Assembly: GCA_963522145.1 (NCBI GenBank)
Contig: CAUQXI010000012.1
Coordinates: 42,949 to 106,948, forward strand
DNA: 64,000 nucleotides
Direction: 5' to 3'
Origin: Mesorhizobium_B sp963522145
GTDB lineage: Bacteria; Pseudomonadota; Alphaproteobacteria; Rhizobiales; Rhizobiaceae
Every line of letters starts with the position of its first letter. Within the stretch, counting starts at the first letter, position 1. The position numbers and the translations under genes are program-made. Positions 50,931 through 60,147 of this stretch are shown in pieces. Below the pieces are notes generated by a model. It searched no databases, had not been told where the DNA came from, and saw only the letters and a list, made by a program, of their open reading frames with translations.

Positions 50931-51087
50931 GTCTGCTCCGACTCAGCACAGACCCTGAAAGGCATCATGCGCATTGCGAGATTTCCGGAGCCACATGTAT
51001 GCCGCGACATGCCGTTTGCAATCGAGCACACTGAACTGGTCACGGGCGAGCCTCGCTGTTAGAAGCCCGCATCGTTCAGAGAACGAA

Positions 51088-51103
51088 TGTTTCACGTGAA
51101 AAC
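51088..51103. promoter_or_regulatory. parS-like site upstream of hisB
   Basis: TGTTTCACGTGAAAAC matches the first 14 of 16 bases of the parS consensus. It lies 10 bases before the hisB start, about 18.5 kb from parA-parB. Confidence 0.6.
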
Positions 51104-51113
51104 AGGAAGCGGC

Positions 51114-51713
51114 ATGACCTCCCGCGATGCCACGATCCAGCGCAAGACTAACGAGACCGATATCCAGGTGCGCGTTGCCCTCGACGGCACGGGCAAAGGA
51201 ACGATCGCGACAGGTGTCGGCTTCTTCGACCACATGCTGGATCAGCTTTGCCGGCATTCGCTGATCGACATGGACATCAGCGCGAAGGGCGATCGTCACA
51301 TCGACGATCACCACACCGTGGAGGATGTCGGTATCGCCCTTGGCCAGGCGATTGGAGAAGCCTTGGGCGACCGGCGAGGCATCATGCGCTATGCCTCGAT
51401 CATGCTGCCGATGGATGAAACGCTGACGGAAGCGGCGATCGATGTTTCGGGCAGGCCCTTTCTGGTTTGGAACGTGCCCTTCACCGCCGAGAAGATCGGC
51501 AGCTTCGACACGGAACTCGTGCGTGAATTCTTCCATGCGCTTGCCCAGAATGCGCGCGTGACGCTGCACCTGACGAACCGTTACGGCGCGAACAGCCACC
51601 ACATTGCCGAGGCGACGTTCAAGGCTGTGGCGCGGGTGCTGCGTGCGGCCGTGGAGAAGGACTCGCGTCAGCCCGACGCCGTCCCCTCCACCAAAGGCAC
51701 ATTGAACGGCTGA
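51114..51713 (+). CDS. hisB: Imidazoleglycerol-phosphate dehydratase
   Basis: HisB (199 aa, monofunctional) dehydrates imidazoleglycerol phosphate in histidine synthesis. The duplicated metal-binding motifs are HHTVEDVGIALGQA and NSHHIAEATFKAVARVL, with FFDHMLDQLCRH between. The ATG at 51114 (MTSRDATIQRKTNETD) has AGGAAG upstream; the ATG at 51087 lies within the parS-like site. First gene of the hisB-DUF2628-hisH-hisA-hisF-hisE run. Confidence 0.96.
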   Translation: MTSRDATIQRKTNETDIQVRVALDGTGKGTIATGVGFFDHMLDQLCRHSLIDMDISAKGDRHIDDHHTVEDVGIALGQAIGEALGDRRGIMRYASIMLPMDETLTEAAIDVSGRPFLVWNVPFTAEKIGSFDTELVREFFHALAQNARVTLHLTNRYGANSHHIAEATFKAVARVLRAAVEKDSRQPDAVPSTKGTLNG

Positions 51714-51716
51714 GTC

Positions 51717-52172
51717 ATGGCACGCTATCTGGCGATCGAGCCGCCGGAAGGCGACGCGGAAAAAACCATCATCCTGCGCGACGGATTTGTCTTCCTCGCT
51801 TTTCTGCTTCCTTTCGCCTGGTTCCTCTTCCACCGCATGTGGATGGAGGCGCTTCTGGCGTTCGGTGTAATGCTTGTTCTTTCTGCGGTCGGCGCGCAGC
51901 CGGGCTTTGAAATAGCTGCATCGCTTCTCTCGCTCCTGTTCTCGCTGGCGGTCGCGCTGGAGGCGCCCGCGCTGCGCCTTTGGAATCTGCGGCGCCGGGG
52001 ATGGGCGGAGCACAGTGTGATCGAGGCAGACAACCGCGAGGATGCCGAAGCCCGGTTCCTCGCCGGGAAGGCAGGCCATGTTTCGCCGGCGATGGTGCAG
52101 CCTCCCTTCGGTCGCTACACTCGCCACGACGCCCCCGTGCTCGGCTTCCTCGATAAACGGAGCCTGGCATGA
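51717..52172 (+). CDS. DUF2628 domain-containing membrane protein
   Basis: A 151-aa inner-membrane protein: RDGFVFLAFLLPFAWFLFHRMWMEALL, two more helices, and LRRRGWAEHSVIEADNREDAEARF toward the end. No known function. It sits between hisB and hisH, overlaps hisH by four bases and is conserved at this position in rhizobia. Confidence 0.85.
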   Translation: MARYLAIEPPEGDAEKTIILRDGFVFLAFLLPFAWFLFHRMWMEALLAFGVMLVLSAVGAQPGFEIAASLLSLLFSLAVALEAPALRLWNLRRRGWAEHSVIEADNREDAEARFLAGKAGHVSPAMVQPPFGRYTRHDAPVLGFLDKRSLA

Positions 52173-52825
52173 CAAACCACGTCGCCATCATCGACTACGG
52201 CTCAGGCAATCTGCGTTCCGCTCAGAAAGCCTTCGAGCGTGCCGCTCGTGAGGTCGGAAGCTCGGCCCAAATCCTGCTGACAAATGACGCGGAACTCGTC
52301 CGGCGCGCCGAACGCATCGTTCTCCCCGGCGTAGGAGCCTATGCGGATTGTCGCGCCGGGCTCGATGCAGTGCCCGGCATGGTGGAAGCCCTGGAGGAGG
52401 CTGTGCGCGGGGACGGACGTCCATTCCTCGGGATCTGCGTTGGCATGCAGTTGATGAGCGAGCGCGGGCTGGAAAAGACGGTCAGCCAGGGCCTCGGCTG
52501 GATCAGCGGTGACGTAAAGGAGATCACGCCATCCGATCCGGACCTCAAGATCCCGCAGGTCGGGTGGAACACGATTCACGTGAAACACTCCCACCCGCTC
52601 TTTGACGGCATTCCAACCGGCGAGAGCGGGTTGCACGCCTATTTCGTTCATTCCTACCATCTGGCGGCAACCAACGCAGACGACGTGCTGGCAACGGCGG
52701 ATTACGGTGGGCCGGTCACCGCGGCAGTCGCGCGCGACAACATGGCGGGGACCCAGTTCCATCCTGAAAAGAGCCAGACGCTTGGATTGGCGCTTCTGGG
52801 AAATTTCCTGAAATGGATCCCATGA
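52169..52825 (+). CDS. hisH: Imidazole glycerol phosphate synthase, glutaminase subunit
   Basis: HisH (218 aa) hydrolyses glutamine and channels ammonia to HisF. Class I glutaminase: IIDYGSGNLRSAQKAFERAA, VLPGVGAY, the nucleophile Cys90 in FLGICVGMQLM, and FHPEKSQ with the catalytic His and Glu. It contains a parS-like sequence at codons for the HVKH segment. Confidence 0.97.
   Translation: MTNHVAIIDYGSGNLRSAQKAFERAAREVGSSAQILLTNDAELVRRAERIVLPGVGAYADCRAGLDAVPGMVEALEEAVRGDGRPFLGICVGMQLMSERGLEKTVSQGLGWISGDVKEITPSDPDLKIPQVGWNTIHVKHSHPLFDGIPTGESGLHAYFVHSYHLAATNADDVLATADYGGPVTAAVARDNMAGTQFHPEKSQTLGLALLGNFLKWIP
52572..52587. promoter_or_regulatory. parS-like site inside hisH
   Basis: CGATTCACGTGAAACA matches the parS consensus at 14 of 16 positions. 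It lies within the hisH coding sequence, about 1.5 kb from the site upstream of hisB, suggesting a secondary ParB-binding cluster. Confidence 0.55.
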
Positions 52826-52865
52826 GGATACGGACTTGCCCGCTGGCGATAGAGCAGCTGAACCG

Positions 52866-53609
52866 ATGATCCTATTTCCCGCGATAGACCTTAAGGGCGG
52901 AGAATGCGTCCGCCTGCGTCATGGCGAGATGGCATCGGCGACCGTTTATAATCCTGATCCGGCCGCACAGGCGCGCGCCTTCGAGGCGCAGGGCTTCGAG
53001 TGGCTCCATGTGGTGGATCTCGATGGCGCATTCGCGGGCGAGAGCCGGAACGGCGCAGCGGTGGAGGCGATCCTCGGCGCCACGAAAAATCCCGTCCAGC
53101 TCGGCGGCGGCATCCGCACGCTGAAGCAGATCGAGGCCTGGCTGGAAAAAGGCTTGGCCCGCGTGATCTTGGGAACGGTTGCCGTGCGCAATCCCGAGCT
53201 GGTGCGCGAGGCGTGCCGCGCCTTTCCCGACAAAGTCGCTGTCGGCATCGACGCGCGCAACGGCCGCGTGGCCGTGGAAGGCTGGGGCGAGACGTCGAGC
53301 CTTGATGCGCTCGAACTCGCAAACATGTTCGAGGGCGCAGGCGTCGCGGCGATCATCTTCACCGATATCGACCGCGACGGGGTGTTGATGGGCATCAATT
53401 GGGAGGCGACGATCCGCCTGGCCGACGCCATCTCCATCCCCGTGATTGCCTCCGGCGGCTTGGCCTCCCTCGAAGAGGTCCGCCGCATGACTGCACCTGA
53501 CGCACGAAAGCTGGAAGGGGCGATTTCCGGCCGCGCGCTTTATGATGGTCGGATCAACCCAGCCGAAGCGCTCGCGATCCTCCGGGCGGCACCACGGCAC
53601 GCGGCGTGA
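52866..53609 (+). CDS. hisA: Phosphoribosylformimino-5-aminoimidazole carboxamide ribotide isomerase
   Basis: HisA (247 aa) is a TIM-barrel isomerase of the histidine pathway. MILFPAIDLKGGECVRLRHG carries the catalytic Asp, followed by LHVVDLDGAFAGES, VQLGGGIRTLKQIEAWL and the second catalytic Asp in FTDIDRDGVLMG. ATG at 52866. Confidence 0.97.
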   Translation: MILFPAIDLKGGECVRLRHGEMASATVYNPDPAAQARAFEAQGFEWLHVVDLDGAFAGESRNGAAVEAILGATKNPVQLGGGIRTLKQIEAWLEKGLARVILGTVAVRNPELVREACRAFPDKVAVGIDARNGRVAVEGWGETSSLDALELANMFEGAGVAAIIFTDIDRDGVLMGINWEATIRLADAISIPVIASGGLASLEEVRRMTAPDARKLEGAISGRALYDGRINPAEALAILRAAPRHAA

Positions 53610-53694
53610 CGCTGCGACGCCTGCCATGTTAGAATAACCGCATGAACGTCCAAGCTCGATATCCCGCCGAACCGGTTGCCAGGGTCTCTCCGCA

Positions 53695-54483
53695 GTGACC
53701 CTCAAGGCCCGCATCATCCCCTGTCTCGATGTTCATGGCGGACGCGTGGTTAAGGGCGTCAACTTCGTCGATCTGATCGATGCCGGCGATCCGGTGGAGG
53801 CCGCCGCCGCCTATGATGCAGCGGGCGCGGACGAGCTTTGCTTTCTCGATATCACCGCCTCCTCCGACAATCGCGGCACCATCCTCGACGTCGTGAGCCG
53901 CACCGCGGAACAATGCTTCATGCCCTTGACGGTGGGGGGCGGGGTGCGTGAACTGGCCGACATCCGCAACCTGCTTCTCGCGGGCGCGGACAAGGTCTCG
54001 ATCAATACGACGGCGGTGAAGAACCCGGATTTCGTCGCGCGCGCAGCCGACAAGTTCGGCAACCAGTGCATCGTCGTGGCGATCGACGCCAAGAAGGTGT
54101 CGCGGGAGGATGAGCCGGCGCGCTGGGAGATTTTTACCCATGGCGGCCGCACGCCCACCGGCATCGACGCAGTGGAATTCGCTGGCCTTATGGCGGAACG
54201 CGGCGCGGGCGAGATCCTGCTCACATCCATGGATCGCGACGGCACCAAGGCCGGCTATGACATCGCGCTCACGCGCGCGGCTGCAGATGCAGTCCGGTGC
54301 CCGGTGATCGCCTCCGGCGGCGTCGGCACGCTCGATCACCTGGTGGAAGGCGTGCGCGACGGTGGCGCGACAGCCGTTCTCGCCGCTTCCATCTTCCACT
54401 TCGGCATCTATTCGGTGGGTGAAGCCAAGCGGCATATGGCGGAAGCCGGCCTGCCCATTCGCCTCGATCCTTCCGACCTTTGA
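53695..54483 (+). CDS. hisF: Imidazole glycerol phosphate synthase, cyclase subunit
   Basis: HisF (262 aa) forms the imidazole ring with ammonia from HisH, releasing AICAR. ARIIPCLDVHGGRVVKGVNF with the catalytic Asp, ELCFLDITASSDNRGT, and TSMDRDGTKAGYDIAL with the second Asp. It starts with GTG (VTLKAR). Confidence 0.97.
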   Translation: MTLKARIIPCLDVHGGRVVKGVNFVDLIDAGDPVEAAAAYDAAGADELCFLDITASSDNRGTILDVVSRTAEQCFMPLTVGGGVRELADIRNLLLAGADKVSINTTAVKNPDFVARAADKFGNQCIVVAIDAKKVSREDEPARWEIFTHGGRTPTGIDAVEFAGLMAERGAGEILLTSMDRDGTKAGYDIALTRAAADAVRCPVIASGGVGTLDHLVEGVRDGGATAVLAASIFHFGIYSVGEAKRHMAEAGLPIRLDPSDL

Positions 54484-54491
54484 GGCTGACA

Positions 54492-54809
54492 GTGAGCACA
54501 TTCAGCCTTTCCGACCTCGAAACAATCGTCGCGTCGCGCGCGCAGGCAGACCCGGAAAACTCGTGGACCGCGAAGCTCATGGCGGGCGGAATCGAACGTG
54601 CGGCCAAGAAGCTGGGCGAGGAAGCGGTGGAAACGGTGATCGCAGCCGTTGCCGAGGACCGCGCAGCCGTTCTCAGCGAGAGCGCCGACCTTCTTTATCA
54701 CTGGATGGTCGTGCTCAAGATCGCTGACGTCTCCGTCGCGGAGGTGATGGGCGAACTGCAGCGGCGGACACAGCAATCCGGGCTTGCGGAAAAGGCTGCA
54801 AGGGGTTAG
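54492..54809 (+). CDS. hisE: Phosphoribosyl-ATP diphosphatase
   Basis: HisE (105 aa) hydrolyses PR-ATP to PR-AMP. FSLSDLETIVASRAQADPE and the metal-binding GGIERAAKKLGEEAVETVIA helix, then LLYHWMVVLKIADVSVAEV, are diagnostic. GTG start at 54492, nine bases after hisF. HisI and hisG are not in this window. Confidence 0.95.
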   Translation: MSTFSLSDLETIVASRAQADPENSWTAKLMAGGIERAAKKLGEEAVETVIAAVAEDRAAVLSESADLLYHWMVVLKIADVSVAEVMGELQRRTQQSGLAEKAARG

Positions 54810-54847
54810 CCGCGCCCGACGGGATCAAAGGTTAGACGTCCAGCATC

Positions 54848-55813
54848 ATGGACCAGCTTGCGCCGGCCGCGCGCTACTCGCCCTATCGCTTCTTCTCGGC
54901 CGATGAATGGGCCGGGTTCCGGGCTGACACGCCGCTGACGCTGACCGCGGAAGAGGTCTGGCGGCTCGGCTCGCTCTACGATCCGATCGATCTCGAGGAA
55001 GTCAGCCGGATTTACCTGTCGCTGTCGCGGCTGCTTTCCGCGCATGTGGAATCGAGCCAGCTCCTGTTCCGGCAGCGCCAGGCCTTCTTCGTCGGTGGCG
55101 ACGGGGACGCGGTCAAGACACCCTATATCATCGGCATGGCCGGTTCGGTGGCGGTCGGCAAATCGACAACGGCGCGCGTGCTGAAGGAGTTGCTCGCGCG
55201 CTGGCCTTCCTCGCCCAAGGTGGATCTCGTGACCACGGACGGCTTCCTTTATCCCAACGAGGTCCTCCGCGGGGAGAACCTGATGGAGCGAAAGGGCTTC
55301 CCCGACTCCTATGATGTCGGCGCCCTGCTTCGCTTCCTGTCGGCGATCAAGTCGGGCCAGCCCGATGTGCGCGCGCCGGTCTATTCGCACCTTACTTACG
55401 ATGTGATGCCCGGCCACTTCGTTTCGGTGGACCGGCCCGACATCCTGATCTTCGAGGGCCTGAACGTGCTGCAACCGCGCGAGCTTCCGCGCGACGGCAA
55501 ATTCGTGCCCTTCGTGTCCGACTTCTTCGACTTCTCCATCTATATCGATGCCGATGAGAGCCTGATCCACGACTGGTACATCGCGCGCTTCATGCGCCTG
55601 CGTGAAACGGCGTTCCGTAACGAAAAAAGCTTCTTCCACCGCTATGCCAGCCTGTCGGACGAGGCAGCGCACGCGATCGCGGAAGGCTTGTGGGCGAACA
55701 TCAACCTCAAGAACCTGCGCGAGAACATCCTTCCGACCCGCCCAAGGGCGGACCTGATCCTGCGCAAGGGCAACAATCACCGTGTCGCGGAAGTGGCTCT
55801 GCGGAAAATCTAG
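54848..55813 (+). CDS. coaA: Type I pantothenate kinase
   Basis: CoaA (321 aa) catalyses the first, regulated step of CoA synthesis. P-loop GMAGSVAVGKSTTARVL near 98, TTDGFLYPNEVL, RKGFPDSYD, HLTYDVMPGHFVSVDRPDI and WANINLKNLRENILPTRPRA are all typical. It closes the his block. Confidence 0.97.
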   Translation: MDQLAPAARYSPYRFFSADEWAGFRADTPLTLTAEEVWRLGSLYDPIDLEEVSRIYLSLSRLLSAHVESSQLLFRQRQAFFVGGDGDAVKTPYIIGMAGSVAVGKSTTARVLKELLARWPSSPKVDLVTTDGFLYPNEVLRGENLMERKGFPDSYDVGALLRFLSAIKSGQPDVRAPVYSHLTYDVMPGHFVSVDRPDILIFEGLNVLQPRELPRDGKFVPFVSDFFDFSIYIDADESLIHDWYIARFMRLRETAFRNEKSFFHRYASLSDEAAHAIAEGLWANINLKNLRENILPTRPRADLILRKGNNHRVAEVALRKI

Positions 55814-55960
55814 TCTTTAGAAGTCTCGTGTCGGAGCCGACTCGATCAGCCTCATCTGTGCTGCATAGTTAATCCCGGTTTAACTCGTATCCGATAAAAG
55901 TCGGCGCCTGAGCGCTGAGCAAGCCGCGCTAATGGGTTTAGAAAAATCGGGAACGTGCAG

Positions 55961-56749
55961 ATGGAGCTTTCCGCCTATCGGCAGATGGCTGAAACGGAAG
56001 ACCGCCACTGGTGGTTCTGTGGCCGGCGTGCAGTCGCGCAGAGCGTGATCGAAACTCTTTCCCTTCCGCCTGCGGCCCGCATCCTTGAGATCGGGGCGGG
56101 CACCGGCGGTAATATGCGGATGCTGGAAGAGTTCGGATCCGTGACCGCCGTCGAGATGAGCGATCTCGCCCGATCGATCGCCCTTGAAAAAACAGGCCGC
56201 GCCTTTCTGCCCGGCTTCCTGCCCGACAATATGCCGTTCGATCGGGACGGCTTCGATCTTGTCTGCCTGTTCGACGTGCTGGAGCATGTGGAAGAGGATG
56301 CAGCCTCGCTTCGGACCATAGCGGATCTCATGGCGCCTGGGGGCAGGCTGCTGCTCACCGTTCCCGCGCATCAATGGCTGTGGAGCCTCCACGACCGCGA
56401 CCTTCATCACTTCCGCCGTTATTCCAAGCCGCGCCTTCGCGCTGCGGTGGCCGGCTCGGGCCTCGTGGTCGAGCGCCTGACCTATGCCAATGCTGCGCTT
56501 TTCCCGCTTGCCGTGCTGTCGCGCCTTCTCGACCGTTTTCGCGCCACCGGAACATCGTCGGGATCAAAGCTGCCGCCTGCGCCGCTCAATGCGGCCCTGA
56601 AAGCAATTTATGCGGCGGAGCGGCACTGGCTGCCCCACCATTCCCTGCCATGGGGCGTGTCGCTTCTGGCCGTGCTGAAGCGCGGAGAGGCGACCAGTCA
56701 CAACCAGGTTGAGCACGGCACGGGAACCGGGATGGCGCGTGCTGCCTGA
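55961..56749 (+). CDS. Class I SAM-dependent methyltransferase
   Basis: A 262-aa methyltransferase of the Methyltransf_11/23 type. SAM loop ILEIGAGTGGNMRMLEEFG, acidic TAVEMSD, DLVCLFDVLEHVEEDA and GGRLLLTVPAHQWLW. The HQWLWSLHD...HHFRRYS block and C-terminal helix resemble enzymes near lipid-linked sugar or polyprenyl pathways. ATG 55961 has GGGAAC upstream. Two bases before the GtrA-glycosyltransferase gene, so a joint role in surface glycan or lipid modification is inferred. Confidence 0.85.
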   Translation: MELSAYRQMAETEDRHWWFCGRRAVAQSVIETLSLPPAARILEIGAGTGGNMRMLEEFGSVTAVEMSDLARSIALEKTGRAFLPGFLPDNMPFDRDGFDLVCLFDVLEHVEEDAASLRTIADLMAPGGRLLLTVPAHQWLWSLHDRDLHHFRRYSKPRLRAAVAGSGLVVERLTYANAALFPLAVLSRLLDRFRATGTSSGSKLPPAPLNAALKAIYAAERHWLPHHSLPWGVSLLAVLKRGEATSHNQVEHGTGTGMARAA

Positions 56750-56750
56750 C

Positions 56751-58694
56751 ATGACGAGCCTGGGCTCTTCTTCATCGCGCCTCGTTTCCATGCAGCCGGC
56801 CCGCTTCGTTCTTGTCGGCCTTGCCGCGACCGGCATCTATCTCGCTGCCGCGTTGGCACTCGGTCTCGTGCCCGGCATCGCGCCTGTTGCGGCCTCGGTC
56901 GGCGCTTACGCGATCGCGGCCGTTTTCTCCTATTGGGGGCACAAGCGACTGACGTTCCGGTCGAGCGGATCGCATGCGCATGAAGCGCCGCGTTTCCTTT
57001 TGACGACCGCGCTCGGGCTCGGCACGTCCGTTATCATGCCGCTGCTGCTTACCGAGCGGCTTGGCCTGCCCTCGCCGGTCGCTGTTCTGGTTGTCTGCAT
57101 GGCGATCCCGGTTCTCAACTACCTGATCCTCAATGCTTGGGTGTTCCGGCAGCTTGAACACGGCAGGGTAGCTGACAGGCCGAATGCTGTTTCCGCCTTC
57201 CTCACGAGCCTGCCCGGCCTGCTGTCGCTCGCCATCCTCGGCCTTTCGCTGCTGAACAATGCCGTAGTCAACGACACGCATATGGATGTGAGCTGGCTGA
57301 TCACCGTCTGCGAGCGCCTGCTCGAAGGCCAGGTGCTTTACGTCGATGTGTGGGAAACCAATCCGCCTTTCTCGATCTTCCTGTATTGGCCCCCCGTCGC
57401 GCTTGCCCATCTTGTAGGAGGTAAACCCGAATTCTGGGTCGGCGCTTCGGCCTATCTGTGGGTAGGCCTCTGTCTTTGGCTTTGCCTTGCCGTGTCGCGC
57501 CGCTCGGCAGTGCTCCCCAAGGGGGGAAGCCCATGGCTCGTGCCGGTTGTGCTCGGCGCGGCCTTTATCGCAGCGCCGGCCACCTTCGCGCAGCGCGAGT
57601 TCTTTGCCATCTTCGCCGCCCTGCCGATGATCGCACTGGCCACTGTGCGGCTCGAGGCACGAGTCTGCGTACCGAGCGGTCTCGCGATCGCGGTCGGCCT
57701 GTTCGCCTCGCTGACCATGCTGGTCAAGCCGCACTATGCGTTGGCTTTCGCGTTGCCCTACCTCTTCGTCGCCTGGGACCGCCGATCGATCCGGCTGCTG
57801 TTTTCCCCCGAGATCCTGGCGGCCGCGCTCGTGGTGATCCTGTATGGCGCAGCCATCGCCGCCTTCATGCCGGCCTTCCTGGACCATGTGCTGCCGATCC
57901 TCTTCGACATCTATGTGGCACGGCGGATGAGCGTGGCGGAGCTTCTGGGCGGCCTGGGCGCCTGCGGCGTGACGATCGCGATCGCCTATCTCTACCTCGC
58001 CGCAAAAGGTGGAACCGCGCGGAGCCATGTGCCGGCCGCTCTCGCCTTCGCCGGCTTCTTCTCGGCCTACCTCATGCTGGGCAAGGGCTGGGACTATCAT
58101 GCGCTGCCCTTCTTCGTGACGGGCAGCATGGCGCTCGCGATGGCGGGCGCCGCGGCATGGCCCCGCCTGGAAGGCGGCAGAAGCGGAAGCCGAACCGTCG
58201 CCGTTGTTCTGGTTGCCTTTGTCGCCCTTTGCTTCGGCCGGAGCACGCTGCAGAACGCCGAACGATGGAGCATGCCGGCCGGTCTTGAAGCAGCACTGGA
58301 GCCTGGCGGTTCGGTCCGCTCGGTCGCGCTCGTCGGCTCCCATCTTGGTCTCGGCCACCCGATGGTGCGCGTTCTCGGTGCCCGCTGGGTGGGACGCGAA
58401 TGCAGCGACTGGTACGGCGTCTACGCCCTAGAGCGGCTGCGCGATCGGAACGCTGCACTGGAGCCTGAGCAGAAAGCTCGCCTCGCAGTCTATGTAAAGG
58501 ACGCGGTGGCGCGAAAGGCCGCCGATCTCGTGGATGGGCGCCCGGAACTGATCGCGGTCGATCACAGCGAGGATTTCTGGCTGGAACGCCTCCGCGAGGA
58601 TCCCGCCATCGCCGACGCGCTCTCGACCTACCGAACGGTCGGGCGCTGGGGCGTCATGGAGTATCTACGCCTGCCTGCCGCGTCGCGGAGTTGA
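56751..58694 (+). CDS. GtrA-like domain fused to a GT-C type glycosyltransferase
   Basis: A 647-aa polytopic inner-membrane protein. Residues 15-145 are a four-helix GtrA domain (ARFVLVGLAATGIYLAAALALG, FSYWGHKRLTFRSSGSHAHE, YLILNAWVFRQLE), the family proposed to flip polyprenyl-phosphate sugars. The remainder has about ten helices with periplasmic loops such as DTHMDVSWLITVCERLLEG and VWETNPPFS, as in GT39/PMT-like glycosyltransferases. Fusion of a flippase-type and a transferase module would couple presentation and use of a lipid-linked sugar. Paired with the methyltransferase gene. Confidence 0.75.
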   Translation: MTSLGSSSSRLVSMQPARFVLVGLAATGIYLAAALALGLVPGIAPVAASVGAYAIAAVFSYWGHKRLTFRSSGSHAHEAPRFLLTTALGLGTSVIMPLLLTERLGLPSPVAVLVVCMAIPVLNYLILNAWVFRQLEHGRVADRPNAVSAFLTSLPGLLSLAILGLSLLNNAVVNDTHMDVSWLITVCERLLEGQVLYVDVWETNPPFSIFLYWPPVALAHLVGGKPEFWVGASAYLWVGLCLWLCLAVSRRSAVLPKGGSPWLVPVVLGAAFIAAPATFAQREFFAIFAALPMIALATVRLEARVCVPSGLAIAVGLFASLTMLVKPHYALAFALPYLFVAWDRRSIRLLFSPEILAAALVVILYGAAIAAFMPAFLDHVLPILFDIYVARRMSVAELLGGLGACGVTIAIAYLYLAAKGGTARSHVPAALAFAGFFSAYLMLGKGWDYHALPFFVTGSMALAMAGAAAWPRLEGGRSGSRTVAVVLVAFVALCFGRSTLQNAERWSMPAGLEAALEPGGSVRSVALVGSHLGLGHPMVRVLGARWVGRECSDWYGVYALERLRDRNAALEPEQKARLAVYVKDAVARKAADLVDGRPELIAVDHSEDFWLERLREDPAIADALSTYRTVGRWGVMEYLRLPAASRS

Positions 58695-58715
58695 AGCGAA
58701 GCGCGGCGGCCGGCG

Positions 58716-59165
58716 TCAATCATCGTTCCCACGCGATCCATTGTTTCGCAGCCGCTTGACGGTCGAACGTCCCGCCTTGGCCTTGAGCCGCCGCTCCACC
58801 GCGCCTTTGGACGGCTTGGTCTTGCGGCGCACCTTCGGCGGCGGCTCGGCGGCGCGGGAAAGCAGCGCCTGAAGCCGCTCGCGGGCGTCCTGGCGGTTGC
58901 GCTCCTGAGTGCGGAAGCGGCTGGCCCCGATCAGGATCACGCCGTCTTTCGAGGCGCGCGCGCCGGCGAACTGGATCATGCGGAGACGCACCCGCTCCGA
59001 AAGGCCGGGGGCGTTGACCGCATCGAAGCGCAGTTGCACGGCCGTCGCCACCTTGTTGACGTTCTGCCCGCCCGGTCCCGACGCGCGGATGAAGCTTTCC
59101 TCCAGCTCACGCGGGTGGATGGTCTCGGTTCCTGACACCAGCGGCTCATCCATTCTCATCGTCAT
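58716..59165 (-). CDS. arfB: Alternative ribosome-rescue factor ArfB (peptidyl-tRNA hydrolase)
   Basis: ArfB (YaeJ, 149 aa) frees ribosomes stalled on truncated mRNA. The GGQ catalytic motif (ASGPGGQNVNK, residues 32-34) lies in a class-I release-factor domain; the Lys/Arg-rich tail (about 110-149) threads into the empty mRNA channel. ATG at 59165. Convergent with the glycosyltransferase gene, divergent from chvI across a 252-bp gap in which no structure was recognised. Confidence 0.93.
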   Translation of the reverse strand: MTMRMDEPLVSGTETIHPRELEESFIRASGPGGQNVNKVATAVQLRFDAVNAPGLSERVRLRMIQFAGARASKDGVILIGASRFRTQERNRQDARERLQALLSRAAEPPPKVRRKTKPSKGAVERRLKAKAGRSTVKRLRNNGSRGNDD

Positions 59166-59417
59166 GTTCCCGCATCGTGGACGCTGTTCTCTCTTAAGGA
59201 GATCGCAGCGCGAGCCCGGGTTTCACAACCCTGCCGCGATCGTCTATAAGCGTTCGCAACAGAAGGTGCGGGCGAAAAAGGGGTGTCGCACGGGGAGGTT
59301 GGCTGCCTTTGGGCTCGGCCACACTTTGCGCCCAATTCGTCCGCCAAAAGCCCCGCCTGCCTCGGGTCCGGAACTGTCCTTGCGACAAGCCCGCGCTTTT
59401 CAGGAAAGGAAGGGGTC

Positions 59418-60137
59418 ATGAGGGAGCCGCTGGAAATGGCAACAGTCGCGCTTGTCGACGATGACCGCAACATCCTGACCTCGGTGTCGATCGCGCTGGA
59501 GTCCGAGGGCTACCGGGTGGAAACCTATACCGATGGCGCGTCGGCCCTTGAAGGGCTGGCCGCGCGCCCGCCGAACCTTGCCATCCTCGACATCAAGATG
59601 CCGCGCATGGATGGGATGGAGCTCCTGCGCCGCCTGCGCCAGAAGACCGATTTGCCCGTCATCTTCCTGACCTCCAAGGACGACGAGATCGACGAACTGT
59701 TCGGCCTCAAGATGGGCGCGGACGATTTTATCCGGAAGCCTTTCTCCCAGCGCCTGCTGGTCGAGCGCGTGAAAGCGGTGCTGCGCCGTGCGAGCGCACG
59801 CGACGCTGCGGCCAAGCAGCCGACGGTGGCCGCGCGCAGCCTTGAGCGTGGGCAGCTCGTCATGGACCAGGAGCGCCATACCTGCACCTGGAAGGGCGAG
59901 CCGGTGACGCTGACCGTCACCGAGTTCCTGATCCTTCACAGCCTCGCCCAGCGGCCCGGCGTGGTGAAGAGCCGCGACGCGCTGATGGACTCCGCCTATG
60001 ACGAGCAGGTTTATGTCGATGACCGCACCATCGACAGCCACATCAAGCGGCTGCGCAAGAAGTTCAAGGCGGTGGACGACGACTTCGAGATGATCGAGAC
60101 GCTCTACGGAGTGGGCTACCGCTTCCGCGAGGCGTGA
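59418..60137 (+). CDS. chvI: ChvI response regulator
   Basis: ChvI (239 aa) is an OmpR-type regulator, target of ChvG (with periplasmic ExoR) and central to envelope, acid-stress and host-association responses in rhizobia and Brucella (BvrR). Receiver ATVALVDDDRNILTSV with phospho-acceptor Asp58 in LAILDIKMPR, then KMGADDFIRKPFS, and a C-terminal winged helix SRDALMDSAYDEQVYVDDRT...IDSHIKRLRKKF. ATG 59418 has GGAAGG upstream. Confidence 0.95.
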   Translation: MREPLEMATVALVDDDRNILTSVSIALESEGYRVETYTDGASALEGLAARPPNLAILDIKMPRMDGMELLRRLRQKTDLPVIFLTSKDDEIDELFGLKMGADDFIRKPFSQRLLVERVKAVLRRASARDAAAKQPTVAARSLERGQLVMDQERHTCTWKGEPVTLTVTEFLILHSLAQRPGVVKSRDALMDSAYDEQVYVDDRTIDSHIKRLRKKFKAVDDDFEMIETLYGVGYRFREA

Positions 60138-60147
60138 TGCCAGGCTG

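Noticed and set aside
56772..58358. 528-codon frame antisense to the GtrA-glycosyltransferase gene
   Set aside because: Highly charged, low-complexity translation typical of an antisense of a membrane protein gene.
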